Both the position numbers and the translations under genes were made by a program. From Herpetosiphon giganteus (GTDB lineage Bacteria; Chloroflexota; Chloroflexia; Chloroflexales; Herpetosiphonaceae): a stretch of DNA of 64,000 nucleotides. The notes under the pieces were generated by a model. That model was not told the origin of the DNA, searched no databases, and worked only from the letters and a program-made list of their open reading frames with translations. Of the stretch, positions 25,739-33,714 are shown in pieces; position 1 is the stretch's first letter; each line of letters begins with the position of its first letter. Location: NCBI RefSeq assembly GCF_016907925.1, contig NZ_JAFBCZ010000023.1, positions 1 through 64,000 of the forward strand. The letters run 5' to 3'.

Positions 25739-25841
25739 GGAGCTACATCTCCCATAAAACGATTTTGAAACGCTGCGCTGCTATGCTTTGAATTGTAGCA
25801 GACCTGCTAACGGATATTCAATAGCTAGTGAAGGATGCGCT

Positions 25842-26453
25842 ATGAACAGCGAAGTTCGCAATCAAAATCAACCCAGCGAAGCAGTGGCCATACAACTCGT
25901 CGAACAAATTTGTCGCGGCGAACAGGCTGCAATTTGGGAGTTGTATAGTTTGTATCAAGCTGAACTTTCGCATCAATGCTTAGTTTGGATGCATGGCAAT
26001 GCTCACGATGCAGATGAAGCCTTGAGCCGTTTGGTGCTCAAAGCTTGGGAATCGTTGCCACGCCATGCGCATAAAATTACCAATGCCAAGGCTTGGTTGA
26101 TGCGTATGGCCTACAACTTGTGTATTGATCTGCATCGCCAGCAGCAACGCGAACTCAAGCGCTTGCAACCGCTCGATAGCCTGCTGGCCAATGATGAAAA
26201 TATGCCGCAAAGTGCCACGCCCTCGCCAGAAACTGCCTTGCTCAAGCGCGAAGTCTACGAAACGATTAATCAAGCTTTGCAAGCATTGTCGCCGCGCCTC
26301 AACAGCACTTTTTCCTTGTGGTTCTACAACGATATGTCGTGCGATGCGATTGCCCAGCACCAAGGAATTTCGCTGGCCAATGTGTATAAACGTTTGCAAC
26401 AAGCCCGCGATATGCTTCAACCTCAATTACGCCCAACCACGGTCGAAGGATGA
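25842..26453 (+). CDS. Sigma-70 family (ECF-like) RNA polymerase sigma factor
   Basis: A 203-aa protein with region 2 at about residues 28-95 (WELYSLYQAELSHQCLVWMHG, then DADEALSRLVLKAWESLP and AKAWLMRMAYNLCIDLHRQQQR). A linker follows, then region 4 at about 140-195 (LQALSPRLNSTFSLWFYNDMSCDAIAQHQGISLANVYKRLQQAR). The start at 25842 is preferred because GAAGGATG precedes it; 18 upstream codons are open but lie in the promoter region. It diverges from the BTAD regulator with only about 100 nt between them, so it may control the methyltransferase locus. Its last codons (gtc gaa gga TGA) run into a GGATGAA array. Confidence 0.85.
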   Translation: MNSEVRNQNQPSEAVAIQLVEQICRGEQAAIWELYSLYQAELSHQCLVWMHGNAHDADEALSRLVLKAWESLPRHAHKITNAKAWLMRMAYNLCIDLHRQQQRELKRLQPLDSLLANDENMPQSATPSPETALLKREVYETINQALQALSPRLNSTFSLWFYNDMSCDAIAQHQGISLANVYKRLQQARDMLQPQLRPTTVEG

Positions 26454-26636
26454 AGGATGAGGGATGAAGGATGAAATGCCAAATCAAAAGGCAGAAATCA
26501 GAAGGATGAGGGATGAGGGATGAAGGATGAATTATGAGGGATGAAATTTAACCACGAAGAACGCGAAGGTTTGTTGGGATCAAGCTTCGTGCTCTTCGTG
26601 GTTTCGTTCTTCGTGCTCTTCGTGGTTTCGTTAGCC
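26454..26636. repeat. Heptamer array and inverted CTTCGTG arms between convergent genes
   Basis: GGATGAA/GGATGAG heptamers run from the sigma-factor stop to about 26545, interrupted by AGGCAGAAATCAGA units. From about 26552 there are opposing arms: ACCACGAAGAACGCGAAGG, then CTTCGTGCTCTTCGTGGT. They can fold into a long hairpin between the converging genes. Confidence 0.75.
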
Positions 26637-28712
26637 TTACTCGCTGGCCTCAACCTCGACAACAATGCCGTTTAATGCAGCGTTGCCACTGATAGGATCG
26701 ATCGCTTGGTCATCGGTTAAGTCGTTGATGCTGCTGCCAGGGTGGGCTTGAGCGATCTGCAACTTCGTATCGGGGTAGCAATGGCCCCAACCATGCGGCA
26801 AGCTGACCACGCCAGGCATCATGGCTTGATTAATTTCTAAGCCTGCTTCGATGCTGCCAACGCGCGAGCTGATTTTAACGCTTTGGCCATGCTGCAAATG
26901 GCGTTGTTCTGCATCGTCTGGGTGCATTTGCAAGGTACAACGATCATCGCCCTTGACCAAGCGTTGGCTATTGTGCATCCATGAATTGTTGCTGCGCAGT
27001 TGCCGCCGACTGATCAAACGCAGTTGCTTGCTTGGCGCTTGCTGCAACAACTCAGCCAGCCGTTCCAAATCATTGGCAAGCACTGGCGGAATCAGTTGAA
27101 TTTGTTTATCGTCGGTAAATAAGCGCTCTGGAAGCCGTGGTTGCAATGGCCCAAGATCGATGCCATGCGGGTGCTGGGCCAACTCGCTAAGCTGAATCGC
27201 ATATGGCCCTGAGCGCAATCCACGCTCAAGCATCGCTTTTGGTGGGAAAATGCGCCCCTCTTTTTCGCTCATGCGTTGGGTTAATTCGCCAAAAATTTGC
27301 CAATCGTGGCGAGCATTCTGGTCGATCTCAAACAACGCAGGGCTATATTTGGCGGTGTTGCGAATCGCCAAATTATGAAACAGCACATCATAATGATCGT
27401 GCTCCAAGGGCGAGCTGGGCGGCAAAATCAAATGTGCATGACGCGTCGTTTCGTTCAAATAAAAATCTATCGAGAGCATAAATTCGAGCCCAGCCAAGGC
27501 TCGATCAAGCTGTTGACCATTGGGAGTCGAAAGCACCGGATTGCCCGCCGAGGTGATTAAGCCGCGAATTTGGCCTTCGCCTGGGGTCAAAATTTCTTCG
27601 GCCATTGCTGCTGAAGGCAATTCGCCAGCAAATTCTGGCAAGTTGCGCACGCGAGTATGCCAGCGGCCAACATTGCCTTTGCTGCCAAGCGGCAAGGTAT
27701 CGAAGGCAGGCGTGGTAAACATCGAGCCGCCCTCACGATCCAGATTACCAGTGATGATGTTGAGCAGTTGAATCAGCCATTGGCTCAGGGTGCCAAACTG
27801 CTGGATCGAAACTCCAATCCGGCCATAACAGACAGCGCTGCTGGCGTGCGCAAAATCATGGGCTAGTTGCAGAATGGTGCTGGCGGCGACTCCTGAAATC
27901 GCAGCCACCGCATCCGGGCTAAAGCGCTCGAACAAGCTTTCCAGTTCGTCAAGGCCATGGGTAAAACCAGCTAAGCGCGCAGGATTAGCCCAACCTTCTT
28001 TGAGAATCGTGTGAATCAGCGCCGCCAACACTAAGCCATCGCTGCCTGGCTGAATAAAATAATGTTGATCGGCCAGTTGCGCAGTTTCAGTTTGGCGCGG
28101 GTCGAAAACCACAATTTGGCCGCCGCGCTGCTGAATAGCCTTCAAACGGCGTTTGATGTCGGGAGCGCTCATAATGCTACCATTCGAAACCGCCGGATTC
28201 GCCCCAAACATGAGCAAAAACTGAGTTCGATCAAGATCGGGAATTGGTAGCATCAGTTGATGACCATACATGTGATAAACCACCAATTGATGAGGCAATT
28301 GATCGACTGAGCTGGCCGAGAAGCGATTTTTGGTGCGTAGGCTGCGCACAAAGGCCCCAGCACCCAAGGCAGTGCCAAGATTGTGCACCGAAGGATTGCC
28401 TTGATAAATCGCGATGCTATCGGGGCCATAGCGTTCCTGAAGCTGCTTTAATTGGCTAGCAGCATAGTCAAACGCTTCGTCCCACCCAATTGCATGCCAG
28501 CCATCGGCGCGGCGTTGCAACGGCTGACGCAACCGATCAGGGTCGTGGTGAATATCGCCTAGTGCGCTGCCTTTGGGGCAGATATGACCGCGACTGAGCA
28601 GATCAGCCTGATCGCCGCGAATCTGCTTAACTGCGCCATCGGCCACCGTAATCGCCAAGCCACACATCGCCTCGCAGAGTGGGCAGGTTCGATAATGGAT
28701 CTGTTCAGTCAT
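26637..28712 (-). CDS. Molybdopterin-dependent oxidoreductase (formate dehydrogenase/nitrate reductase superfamily), catalytic subunit
   Basis: A 691-aa member of the DMSO-reductase superfamily. The N-terminal 4Fe-4S site is C10-x2-C13-x3-C17-x27-C45 (TCPLCEAMCGL ... HICPKG). Pterin-binding segments follow: IAIYQGNPSVHN, LLMFGANPAVSNGS, VVFDPRQTETAQLADQHYFIQPGSDG, GNPVLSTPNG and SIDFYLNETTRHAHLILPPSSPLEHDHYDV. The C-terminal molydop-binding domain is about 575-690 (LRLISRRQLRSNNSWMHN, SLPHGWGH). The substrate is unknown; the molybdenum ligand cannot be named with certainty. No electron-transfer or chaperone partner is adjacent, which is odd. The start at 28712 has AGGAGG 7 nt upstream. Confidence 0.88.
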   Translation of the reverse strand: MTEQIHYRTCPLCEAMCGLAITVADGAVKQIRGDQADLLSRGHICPKGSALGDIHHDPDRLRQPLQRRADGWHAIGWDEAFDYAASQLKQLQERYGPDSIAIYQGNPSVHNLGTALGAGAFVRSLRTKNRFSASSVDQLPHQLVVYHMYGHQLMLPIPDLDRTQFLLMFGANPAVSNGSIMSAPDIKRRLKAIQQRGGQIVVFDPRQTETAQLADQHYFIQPGSDGLVLAALIHTILKEGWANPARLAGFTHGLDELESLFERFSPDAVAAISGVAASTILQLAHDFAHASSAVCYGRIGVSIQQFGTLSQWLIQLLNIITGNLDREGGSMFTTPAFDTLPLGSKGNVGRWHTRVRNLPEFAGELPSAAMAEEILTPGEGQIRGLITSAGNPVLSTPNGQQLDRALAGLEFMLSIDFYLNETTRHAHLILPPSSPLEHDHYDVLFHNLAIRNTAKYSPALFEIDQNARHDWQIFGELTQRMSEKEGRIFPPKAMLERGLRSGPYAIQLSELAQHPHGIDLGPLQPRLPERLFTDDKQIQLIPPVLANDLERLAELLQQAPSKQLRLISRRQLRSNNSWMHNSQRLVKGDDRCTLQMHPDDAEQRHLQHGQSVKISSRVGSIEAGLEINQAMMPGVVSLPHGWGHCYPDTKLQIAQAHPGSSINDLTDDQAIDPISGNAALNGIVVEVEASE

Positions 28713-28740
28713 CGCTACGCCTCCTTGCGTCACACAATTA

Positions 28741-28936
28741 ATCCCATTATCGCATAGCAAAATCAGTCGTGCGAGGGATGAGCCATGGCCAAACTTATGC
28801 TACAGTATCAGCAAAGAGCAACCACAGCGAATCCTTGGTGAAAGGCGGAACCCAAATGATCAAGTTATGGTAAAAGAACAACGTTATCGTTTTTGCAGTT
28901 AATTACGCTGTGGGCAGGAAAATTTTAAGGAGTTGT
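28741..28936 (+). other. Upstream region of hflX, no identified element
   Basis: A non-repetitive leader of about 200 nt. It contains AAAGGCGGAACCCAA-like sequence and A/T-rich stretches, with AAGGAG just before the start codon. I looked for a riboswitch and could not match a known class. No clear -10/-35 pair was found. Confidence 0.35.
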
Positions 28937-30271
28937 ATGAGTAATACCGTTCGGGAAAAAATGCATGTTACCGCCAAACCCAAGGAACGCGCCCTGTTAG
29001 TCGGGGGCGATGTTTATAATAACCGCGAAGCTTGGCACATCGACGATTCACTCGATGAATTGGCGTTGTTGGCCGATACTGCTGGCCTTGAAGTGGTTGG
29101 CACGGTTTCGCAAAAGCTTGATCATCCCAATCCCAAAACCTATATCGGGCCAGGCAAAGTGCGCGAAGTTGCTGATTTGCGTTCGGAAACGCCCTATGAT
29201 GTGGTGATTTTCGACGAGGAGCTTTCGCCTTCGCAAGCCCGTAACCTCGAAGAAGCAATCAAGGTGAAGGTCATCGATCGCACAACGTTGATTTTGGATA
29301 TTTTTGCTCAACATGCGCGCACTCGCGAAGGCAGTTTGCAGGTTGAGCTTGCTCAATACGATTATTTGCTGCCCCGTTTGCGCCGCGCTTGGACTCACCT
29401 TGAGCGCCAATCTGGCGGTGGTGGTGGCGGTTCGGGGGTGGGGGTTGGTTTGCGCGGGCCTGGTGAAACTCAGCTCGAAAGCGACCAACGGATTATCGGC
29501 AAACGAATTGCGCTGTTAAAAGAGCAATTGGCCGATGTCCATCGCCACCGCGAGCTCTATCGCCAAAATCGCCAAGAATCGGGCTTGCCGATTATTTCAG
29601 TCGTTGGCTATACCAACGCTGGCAAATCGACCTTGCTCAATCGCTTGGCCCAAGCAGATGTGCTGGCCGCCGATATGTTGTTTGCCACGCTCGACCCAAC
29701 TACGCGCAAGGTTGCCTTGCCCGGTGGCCGCGCAGTGTTGATGACCGATACCGTCGGTTTTATTCAACGCTTGCCAACCGCCTTGGTCGCGGCGTTTCGC
29801 GCCACCTTGGAAGAAATTGCCGAAGCCGATGTATTGCTGCATGTTTTGGATCTGACCCATGCGAATGTCGAAGAACAATTCAAAACCGTCATGGATACGC
29901 TCAGCGAGCTAAAAGTCCAAGACAAGCCGATTCTGACGGTGTTCAACAAAATCGATAAGATCGATGTACCGAGCGACACCGAAATTGTGCGCATGATCAC
30001 CGAGTTGGGCTTGCCAATCGACCGCTGGGTGGCAATTTCGGCGCAACAAAACATCGGAATTGATCGCTTGCAAGCGGCAATTGAGCAAATGTTGATGGAG
30101 CGCATGGTCAAATTCGAGGTCATGATTCCCTACAAAGCCAACGAGCTTGTGGCGCTTTGGCACGAGCGCGGCATGATCGAAAGTGAAGAATTTGGCGAGG
30201 AAGGCACGACGCTTAAGGGCGCTGTGCCACGCCAATTTGCTCATCGCTACGAGCAATATCGCCTGAAATAA
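28937..30271 (+). CDS. hflX: Ribosome-associated GTPase HflX
   Basis: A 444-aa GTPase that binds the 50S subunit and splits stalled ribosomes. The N-terminal HflX domain contains KTYIGPGKVREV and VIFDEELSPSQARNLEEAI. The glycine-rich linker SGGGGGGSGVGVGLRGPGETQLE follows, then the G domain with P-loop GYTNAGKST, switch II DTVGFIQRLPTALVAAFRATLEE and NKID. The start at 28937 is chosen for AAGGAG 4 nt upstream. A strong terminator (30287-30326) follows directly, so it is monocistronic. Confidence 0.95.
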   Translation: MSNTVREKMHVTAKPKERALLVGGDVYNNREAWHIDDSLDELALLADTAGLEVVGTVSQKLDHPNPKTYIGPGKVREVADLRSETPYDVVIFDEELSPSQARNLEEAIKVKVIDRTTLILDIFAQHARTREGSLQVELAQYDYLLPRLRRAWTHLERQSGGGGGGSGVGVGLRGPGETQLESDQRIIGKRIALLKEQLADVHRHRELYRQNRQESGLPIISVVGYTNAGKSTLLNRLAQADVLAADMLFATLDPTTRKVALPGGRAVLMTDTVGFIQRLPTALVAAFRATLEEIAEADVLLHVLDLTHANVEEQFKTVMDTLSELKVQDKPILTVFNKIDKIDVPSDTEIVRMITELGLPIDRWVAISAQQNIGIDRLQAAIEQMLMERMVKFEVMIPYKANELVALWHERGMIESEEFGEEGTTLKGAVPRQFAHRYEQYRLK

Positions 30272-30286
30272 CTTGATTTTGCCCAG

Positions 30287-30326
30287 AGCTGCGTTTGATT
30301 GCTGGTCGATCGAACGCAGCTTTTTT
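30287..30326 (+). terminator. Terminator after hflX
   Basis: AGCTGCGTT (30287-30295) pairs with AACGCAGCT (30313-30321), with a 17-nt loop and a T6 run. Confidence 0.85.
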
Positions 30327-30711
30327 GATCCACGAAGGAACACGAAGGGCACGAAGGGCTGTAACCGCGAAGGCCACGAAGAACGCGAAGTAGATGTGGC
30401 TAATGGCTCTAGACTATTGGCTATCGGAACAATTGTTGTCATTGCAAGAAATCTCCGATAGCCAATAGCTGTAATGGTACATCAAGTTAACCACCGCCTG
30501 ATCCCCTCACCCCTCTCCCGTCCGACGGGCGAGGGGCTTTACTGCTGTGGTTCTTATGCAATTCGTCGGTAAAAACCGATACTCCCCTCGCCCGCGTTCA
30601 GTGGGAGAGGGGCTGGGGGTGAGGGAATGAACCATGGTTGCCAACCTCATGAACCATTACAACTAGCCCAAAGCCCTCATTGCTCAGCGCTAGTTTTTTG
30701 ACATCCTACCT
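30327..30711. repeat. Repeat spacer
   Basis: No gene. CACGAAG units (about 30330-30390), a GGCTAT-family palindrome (about 30396-30470) and the second copy of the GC-rich inverted element (about 30486-30628, arms CCCCTCACCCC and GGGGTGAGGG) are followed by AGCCCAAAGCC units. Confidence 0.75.
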
Positions 30712-30763
30712 AATCCTCGCTAGCCTATAGCTCATAGCCTTTGTGTAATCGCTAGCGAGGATT
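30712..30763 (+). promoter_or_regulatory. Inverted repeat sequestering a ribosome-binding site
   Basis: AATCCTCGCTAGC (30712-30724) and GCTAGCGAGGATT (30751-30763) form a perfect 13-bp stem with a 26-nt loop made of repeat words. The right arm contains the only Shine-Dalgarno-like GAGG, 5 nt before the ATG at 30769. It could be a translational switch or an operator. Confidence 0.6.
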
Positions 30764-30768
30764 GGGCA

Positions 30769-32223
30769 ATGCGAACAGTTAAAGTGCTCGTTGGGTTATT
30801 GGTTATGGCTGGGTTGGGCGTGGTTTGGTATGTGCTGCGGCCTCAACCTAGCCCGATTTGGCAAACATTCACGCCAACGATTATTTCAATTGAGCAGGCA
30901 GAGCTAGCCAATCCTGGGCGCGGGCTGTATCAATGGCGTGGCCAAACCATGATCTGCCCAGCAGCATTGATTTCCAATCGCGAGCGCTACGATCGCTGGA
31001 CATGGGCGGCGCTTGAGCCAAACGAAAATCAATACAATTGGCAGCCGATCCACCAATTGTTGGATAACGCTGAAGCGCAAGGCCAGCGGGTTTGGCTTGG
31101 TTTGGGCGCAAGTGCTGGCCCCAACAGCAGCGGCCCGTTTATGCCCGAATATTTGCAACAGGCTGAATTTGGCGCAAGTTTTGAGGGCGATTGGTATCCA
31201 AATTATAATCATCACTATGTGCAAGCGCGGCTCGAAGCCTTGCTCGATGGATTTGTGGCCGAATTTGCTGGCGATCAGCGGATTTTGGGCGTGCAGATGC
31301 GCAGTTATGGCCGTTATGGCGAGGGCTATTTGCCGTGGAATGCTGATAAAAGCCATGGAATGTGGGCCAGTGACAGTACGGCCCGTTGGTTGGTTGATGC
31401 TTGGCACACGCGGCTCAGCCAGCATTTTCTTATTTCGATTCCGCTCAGCAATAATCCAGTTTTTTACTATGCGATGACCAAACAGCCCTATTGGAGCATC
31501 ACCCGCGATGCCTTGGGCATGCCTGAGCAAATGCAAAATATCGATCAATTAATTCAAAGTGACATCACCGTTGATGGCATGGCAATTGGCCCGTTGGTAG
31601 CTGAGCGCTGGAAAGTAGCGCCGATTTTTAGCGAGATGATTGGCGAATATGGTGAGCACGATTATAGCGGCCAGTTTGCGGCGGCCCAAACTCAGGTCAT
31701 TTCCTATCACATTTCGTATGTGAGCAATGGCAATTTTGCCCAGCCCTATCGTGAAGGCCCGTGGGATTTTTGGCGTGATCCAGTTAATTGCCCTGAACAA
31801 GCAAGCAATTGGACGCAGGCTGATATTCACAATTTTGGGCTGGCTGGCACATTAGCTGGCTATCGCTATGCGCCAAGCAGCATCAAACTCGCCGTTAATG
31901 ATCAGCAACTGCACATCGAAAGCACATGGCAAAACGCTGGCGTTGCTCCAATCTACGAGCACTGGCCGTTGGTATGGCAAGTGCGCGATCAGGCTCAGAC
32001 GCTGGTGTGGCAAGCAGAAGCGAGCCTTGATTTGCGGCAGGTGCTGCCGAATCAAGCCTTTGTGCATAGCCAGCAATTTGCCCAATTTTCGTTGCCAGCA
32101 GGCGAATACGAAGTGAGCATCGTTGCGCCTGCAATCAATCGTTACGTGCACCCACTCCAGTTGGCGATCGACGGCAAGCAGGATGATGGCCGCTATCGGC
32201 TTGGAATTCTGAGCATTCGTTAA
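30769..32223 (+). CDS. DUF4832-like predicted glycosidase-fold protein, membrane anchored
   Basis: A 484-aa protein with an N-terminal signal or anchor helix (residues about 4-23) and then a segment typical of DUF4832/GH-like TIM barrels: ELANPGRGLYQWRG, YDRWTWAALEPNENQYNW, VWLGLGASAGPNSSGP, GVQMRSYGRYGEGYLPW, PIFSEMIGEYGEH. The C-terminal part (about 365-480) looks like a beta sandwich (IKLAVNDQQLHIESTWQNAGVAPIYEHWPLVWQV), as in the DUF4832 C-terminal domain. Acidic residues suited to glycoside hydrolysis exist (Glu in EPNENQYNW and GEYGEH), but activity is unproven. It sits outside the membrane by prediction. Translation may be controlled by the hairpin just upstream. Confidence 0.65.
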   Translation: MRTVKVLVGLLVMAGLGVVWYVLRPQPSPIWQTFTPTIISIEQAELANPGRGLYQWRGQTMICPAALISNRERYDRWTWAALEPNENQYNWQPIHQLLDNAEAQGQRVWLGLGASAGPNSSGPFMPEYLQQAEFGASFEGDWYPNYNHHYVQARLEALLDGFVAEFAGDQRILGVQMRSYGRYGEGYLPWNADKSHGMWASDSTARWLVDAWHTRLSQHFLISIPLSNNPVFYYAMTKQPYWSITRDALGMPEQMQNIDQLIQSDITVDGMAIGPLVAERWKVAPIFSEMIGEYGEHDYSGQFAAAQTQVISYHISYVSNGNFAQPYREGPWDFWRDPVNCPEQASNWTQADIHNFGLAGTLAGYRYAPSSIKLAVNDQQLHIESTWQNAGVAPIYEHWPLVWQVRDQAQTLVWQAEASLDLRQVLPNQAFVHSQQFAQFSLPAGEYEVSIVAPAINRYVHPLQLAIDGKQDDGRYRLGILSIR

Positions 32224-32324
32224 TATCTCATTTTGGGCCGAATCAGAAAAACGTGGCACAATACAAGCAAGGCTTTTTTGGCGACAAACGTGGCTTAATT
32301 GGCTTAAACTCTCGCTTGCGACGG

Positions 32325-32353
32325 TTGCGATGGCCTGATTCCTAGGCTATAAT
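32325..32353 (+). promoter_or_regulatory. Promoter for miaB
   Basis: TTGCGA (32325-32330), a 17-nt spacer and TATAAT (32348-32353). The start site would be near 32360, giving a short leader before the ATG at 32395. Confidence 0.75.
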
Positions 32354-32394
32354 GCTGCGACTTTTGCTATTAACGACGTAAAGGCTATAGGGTT

Positions 32395-33714
32395 ATGGAA
32401 CGAAATCGCTATTTTGTATGGACAGTTGGCTGTCAAATGAACGTCTCTGATTCAGAGCGTCTCGAATCGGCGCTGCAAGGGGTAGGCTATACTCCTGCTG
32501 AGCAAGCCGAAGATGCCGATTTTATTGTATTAAATTCGTGCTCAGTGCGTGCCAATGCTGAAGAAAAGATTATCGGCAAAATTACCGATATTCAACGCAT
32601 CAAGCGCGAGCGGCCTGATACCAAAATTGTGCTGTGGGGCTGTATGGTCGGCCCAAATAATCAATCGATCTTCAAGAAAAAATTACCAATGGTTGATCAC
32701 TTTGTCTCGCCATCGGCGGTTGACGAAGTGTTGGCCTTAGCGCCAAACCCAATCTACCAGCTTGACGAGCCTGCCTTGCCCGTAGCCGATTGGGAAGTGC
32801 CGCCAGTTAATGTGCATGTGCCAATCAATTATGGCTGCAATATGTCGTGTGCCTATTGTGTGATTCCGTTGCGCCGTGGCAAAGAGCGCTCGCGCCCAAT
32901 GGCCGAAATTGCCGATGAAGTGCGCCGAATTTGTGCTCGTGGAGCCAAGGAAATTACCTTGCTGGGCCAAATTGTCGATTCATATGGCCACGATTTGCCC
33001 GGGCGGCCCGACCTTGCCGATTTGCTCGAATATATTCACGATACCCCGGGTTTGGTACGCTTGCGCTTTTTGACCTCGCACCCAGCCTTTATGAGCGAAA
33101 AATTATTACACGCAATTGCCCGCTTGCCCAAAGTGATGCCCGACATCAACTTGCCAATTCAAGCCGGCGATGATCAATTGCTCAAGGTGATGAAGCGCGG
33201 CTATACCGTGGCCAAATATACCAAATTGATCGAACGGATTCGCGAGATTATCCCGAATGTCTCGTTGAGCACCGATATTATTGTTGGCCATCCTGGCGAA
33301 ACGCGTGAGATGTTCGAGCGCACGCTGGAAATGGTCGAAAATTTGCGCTTTGATAAAGTGCATATTGCGGCCTATTCCTCGCGGCCTGGCACCAAAGCTG
33401 GCGAGATGGAGCTTGACCCAACCTTGGCAGTCGAACATGGCGAAAAGCAATATCGGCGGATTGCGCTTGAGCGTTTGCAAGAACGGATTATTACCGAGCG
33501 CAACGAAGAGCTTTTGGGCCATGATGTTGAAGTGTTGGTCGAAGAATTTACCAAAGGCAAATGGCGCGGTCGCGATCGCAACAACAAATTGATCTTTTTC
33601 GAGGCCGAAGGCAATTGGTATGGCAAAGTTGTCAACATTCATGTAACTGAAACCCGACCATGGTGGTTGGGCGGCGATCTGGTTGGCGAAGCGCTGGCAG
33701 TGGGTGCAGTATGA
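32395..33714 (+). CDS. miaB: tRNA-2-methylthio-N6-dimethylallyladenosine synthase MiaB
   Basis: A 439-aa radical-SAM methylthiotransferase acting on i6A37 of tRNAs that read UNN codons. The N-terminal cluster cysteines are C13 (VGCQMN), C49 (NSCSVR) and C83 (WGCMVG). The radical-SAM triad is C148-x3-C152-x2-C155 (CNMSCAYC). The C-terminal TRAM domain covers about 370-435. Length and architecture are normal. One variation is GQIVDSYG where GQNVNSYG is more common, so a related methylthiotransferase specificity is possible but less likely. The stop overlaps the next start (ATGA). Confidence 0.93.
   Translation: MERNRYFVWTVGCQMNVSDSERLESALQGVGYTPAEQAEDADFIVLNSCSVRANAEEKIIGKITDIQRIKRERPDTKIVLWGCMVGPNNQSIFKKKLPMVDHFVSPSAVDEVLALAPNPIYQLDEPALPVADWEVPPVNVHVPINYGCNMSCAYCVIPLRRGKERSRPMAEIADEVRRICARGAKEITLLGQIVDSYGHDLPGRPDLADLLEYIHDTPGLVRLRFLTSHPAFMSEKLLHAIARLPKVMPDINLPIQAGDDQLLKVMKRGYTVAKYTKLIERIREIIPNVSLSTDIIVGHPGETREMFERTLEMVENLRFDKVHIAAYSSRPGTKAGEMELDPTLAVEHGEKQYRRIALERLQERIITERNEELLGHDVEVLVEEFTKGKWRGRDRNNKLIFFEAEGNWYGKVVNIHVTETRPWWLGGDLVGEALAVGAV

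Noticed and set aside
28800-28936. Possible riboswitch before hflX (GGTGAAAGGCGGAACCC-like)
   Set aside because: I could not match the core of any class I know (cobalamin, c-di-GMP, fluoride and others were considered), and no terminator or RBS-sequestering partner was seen.
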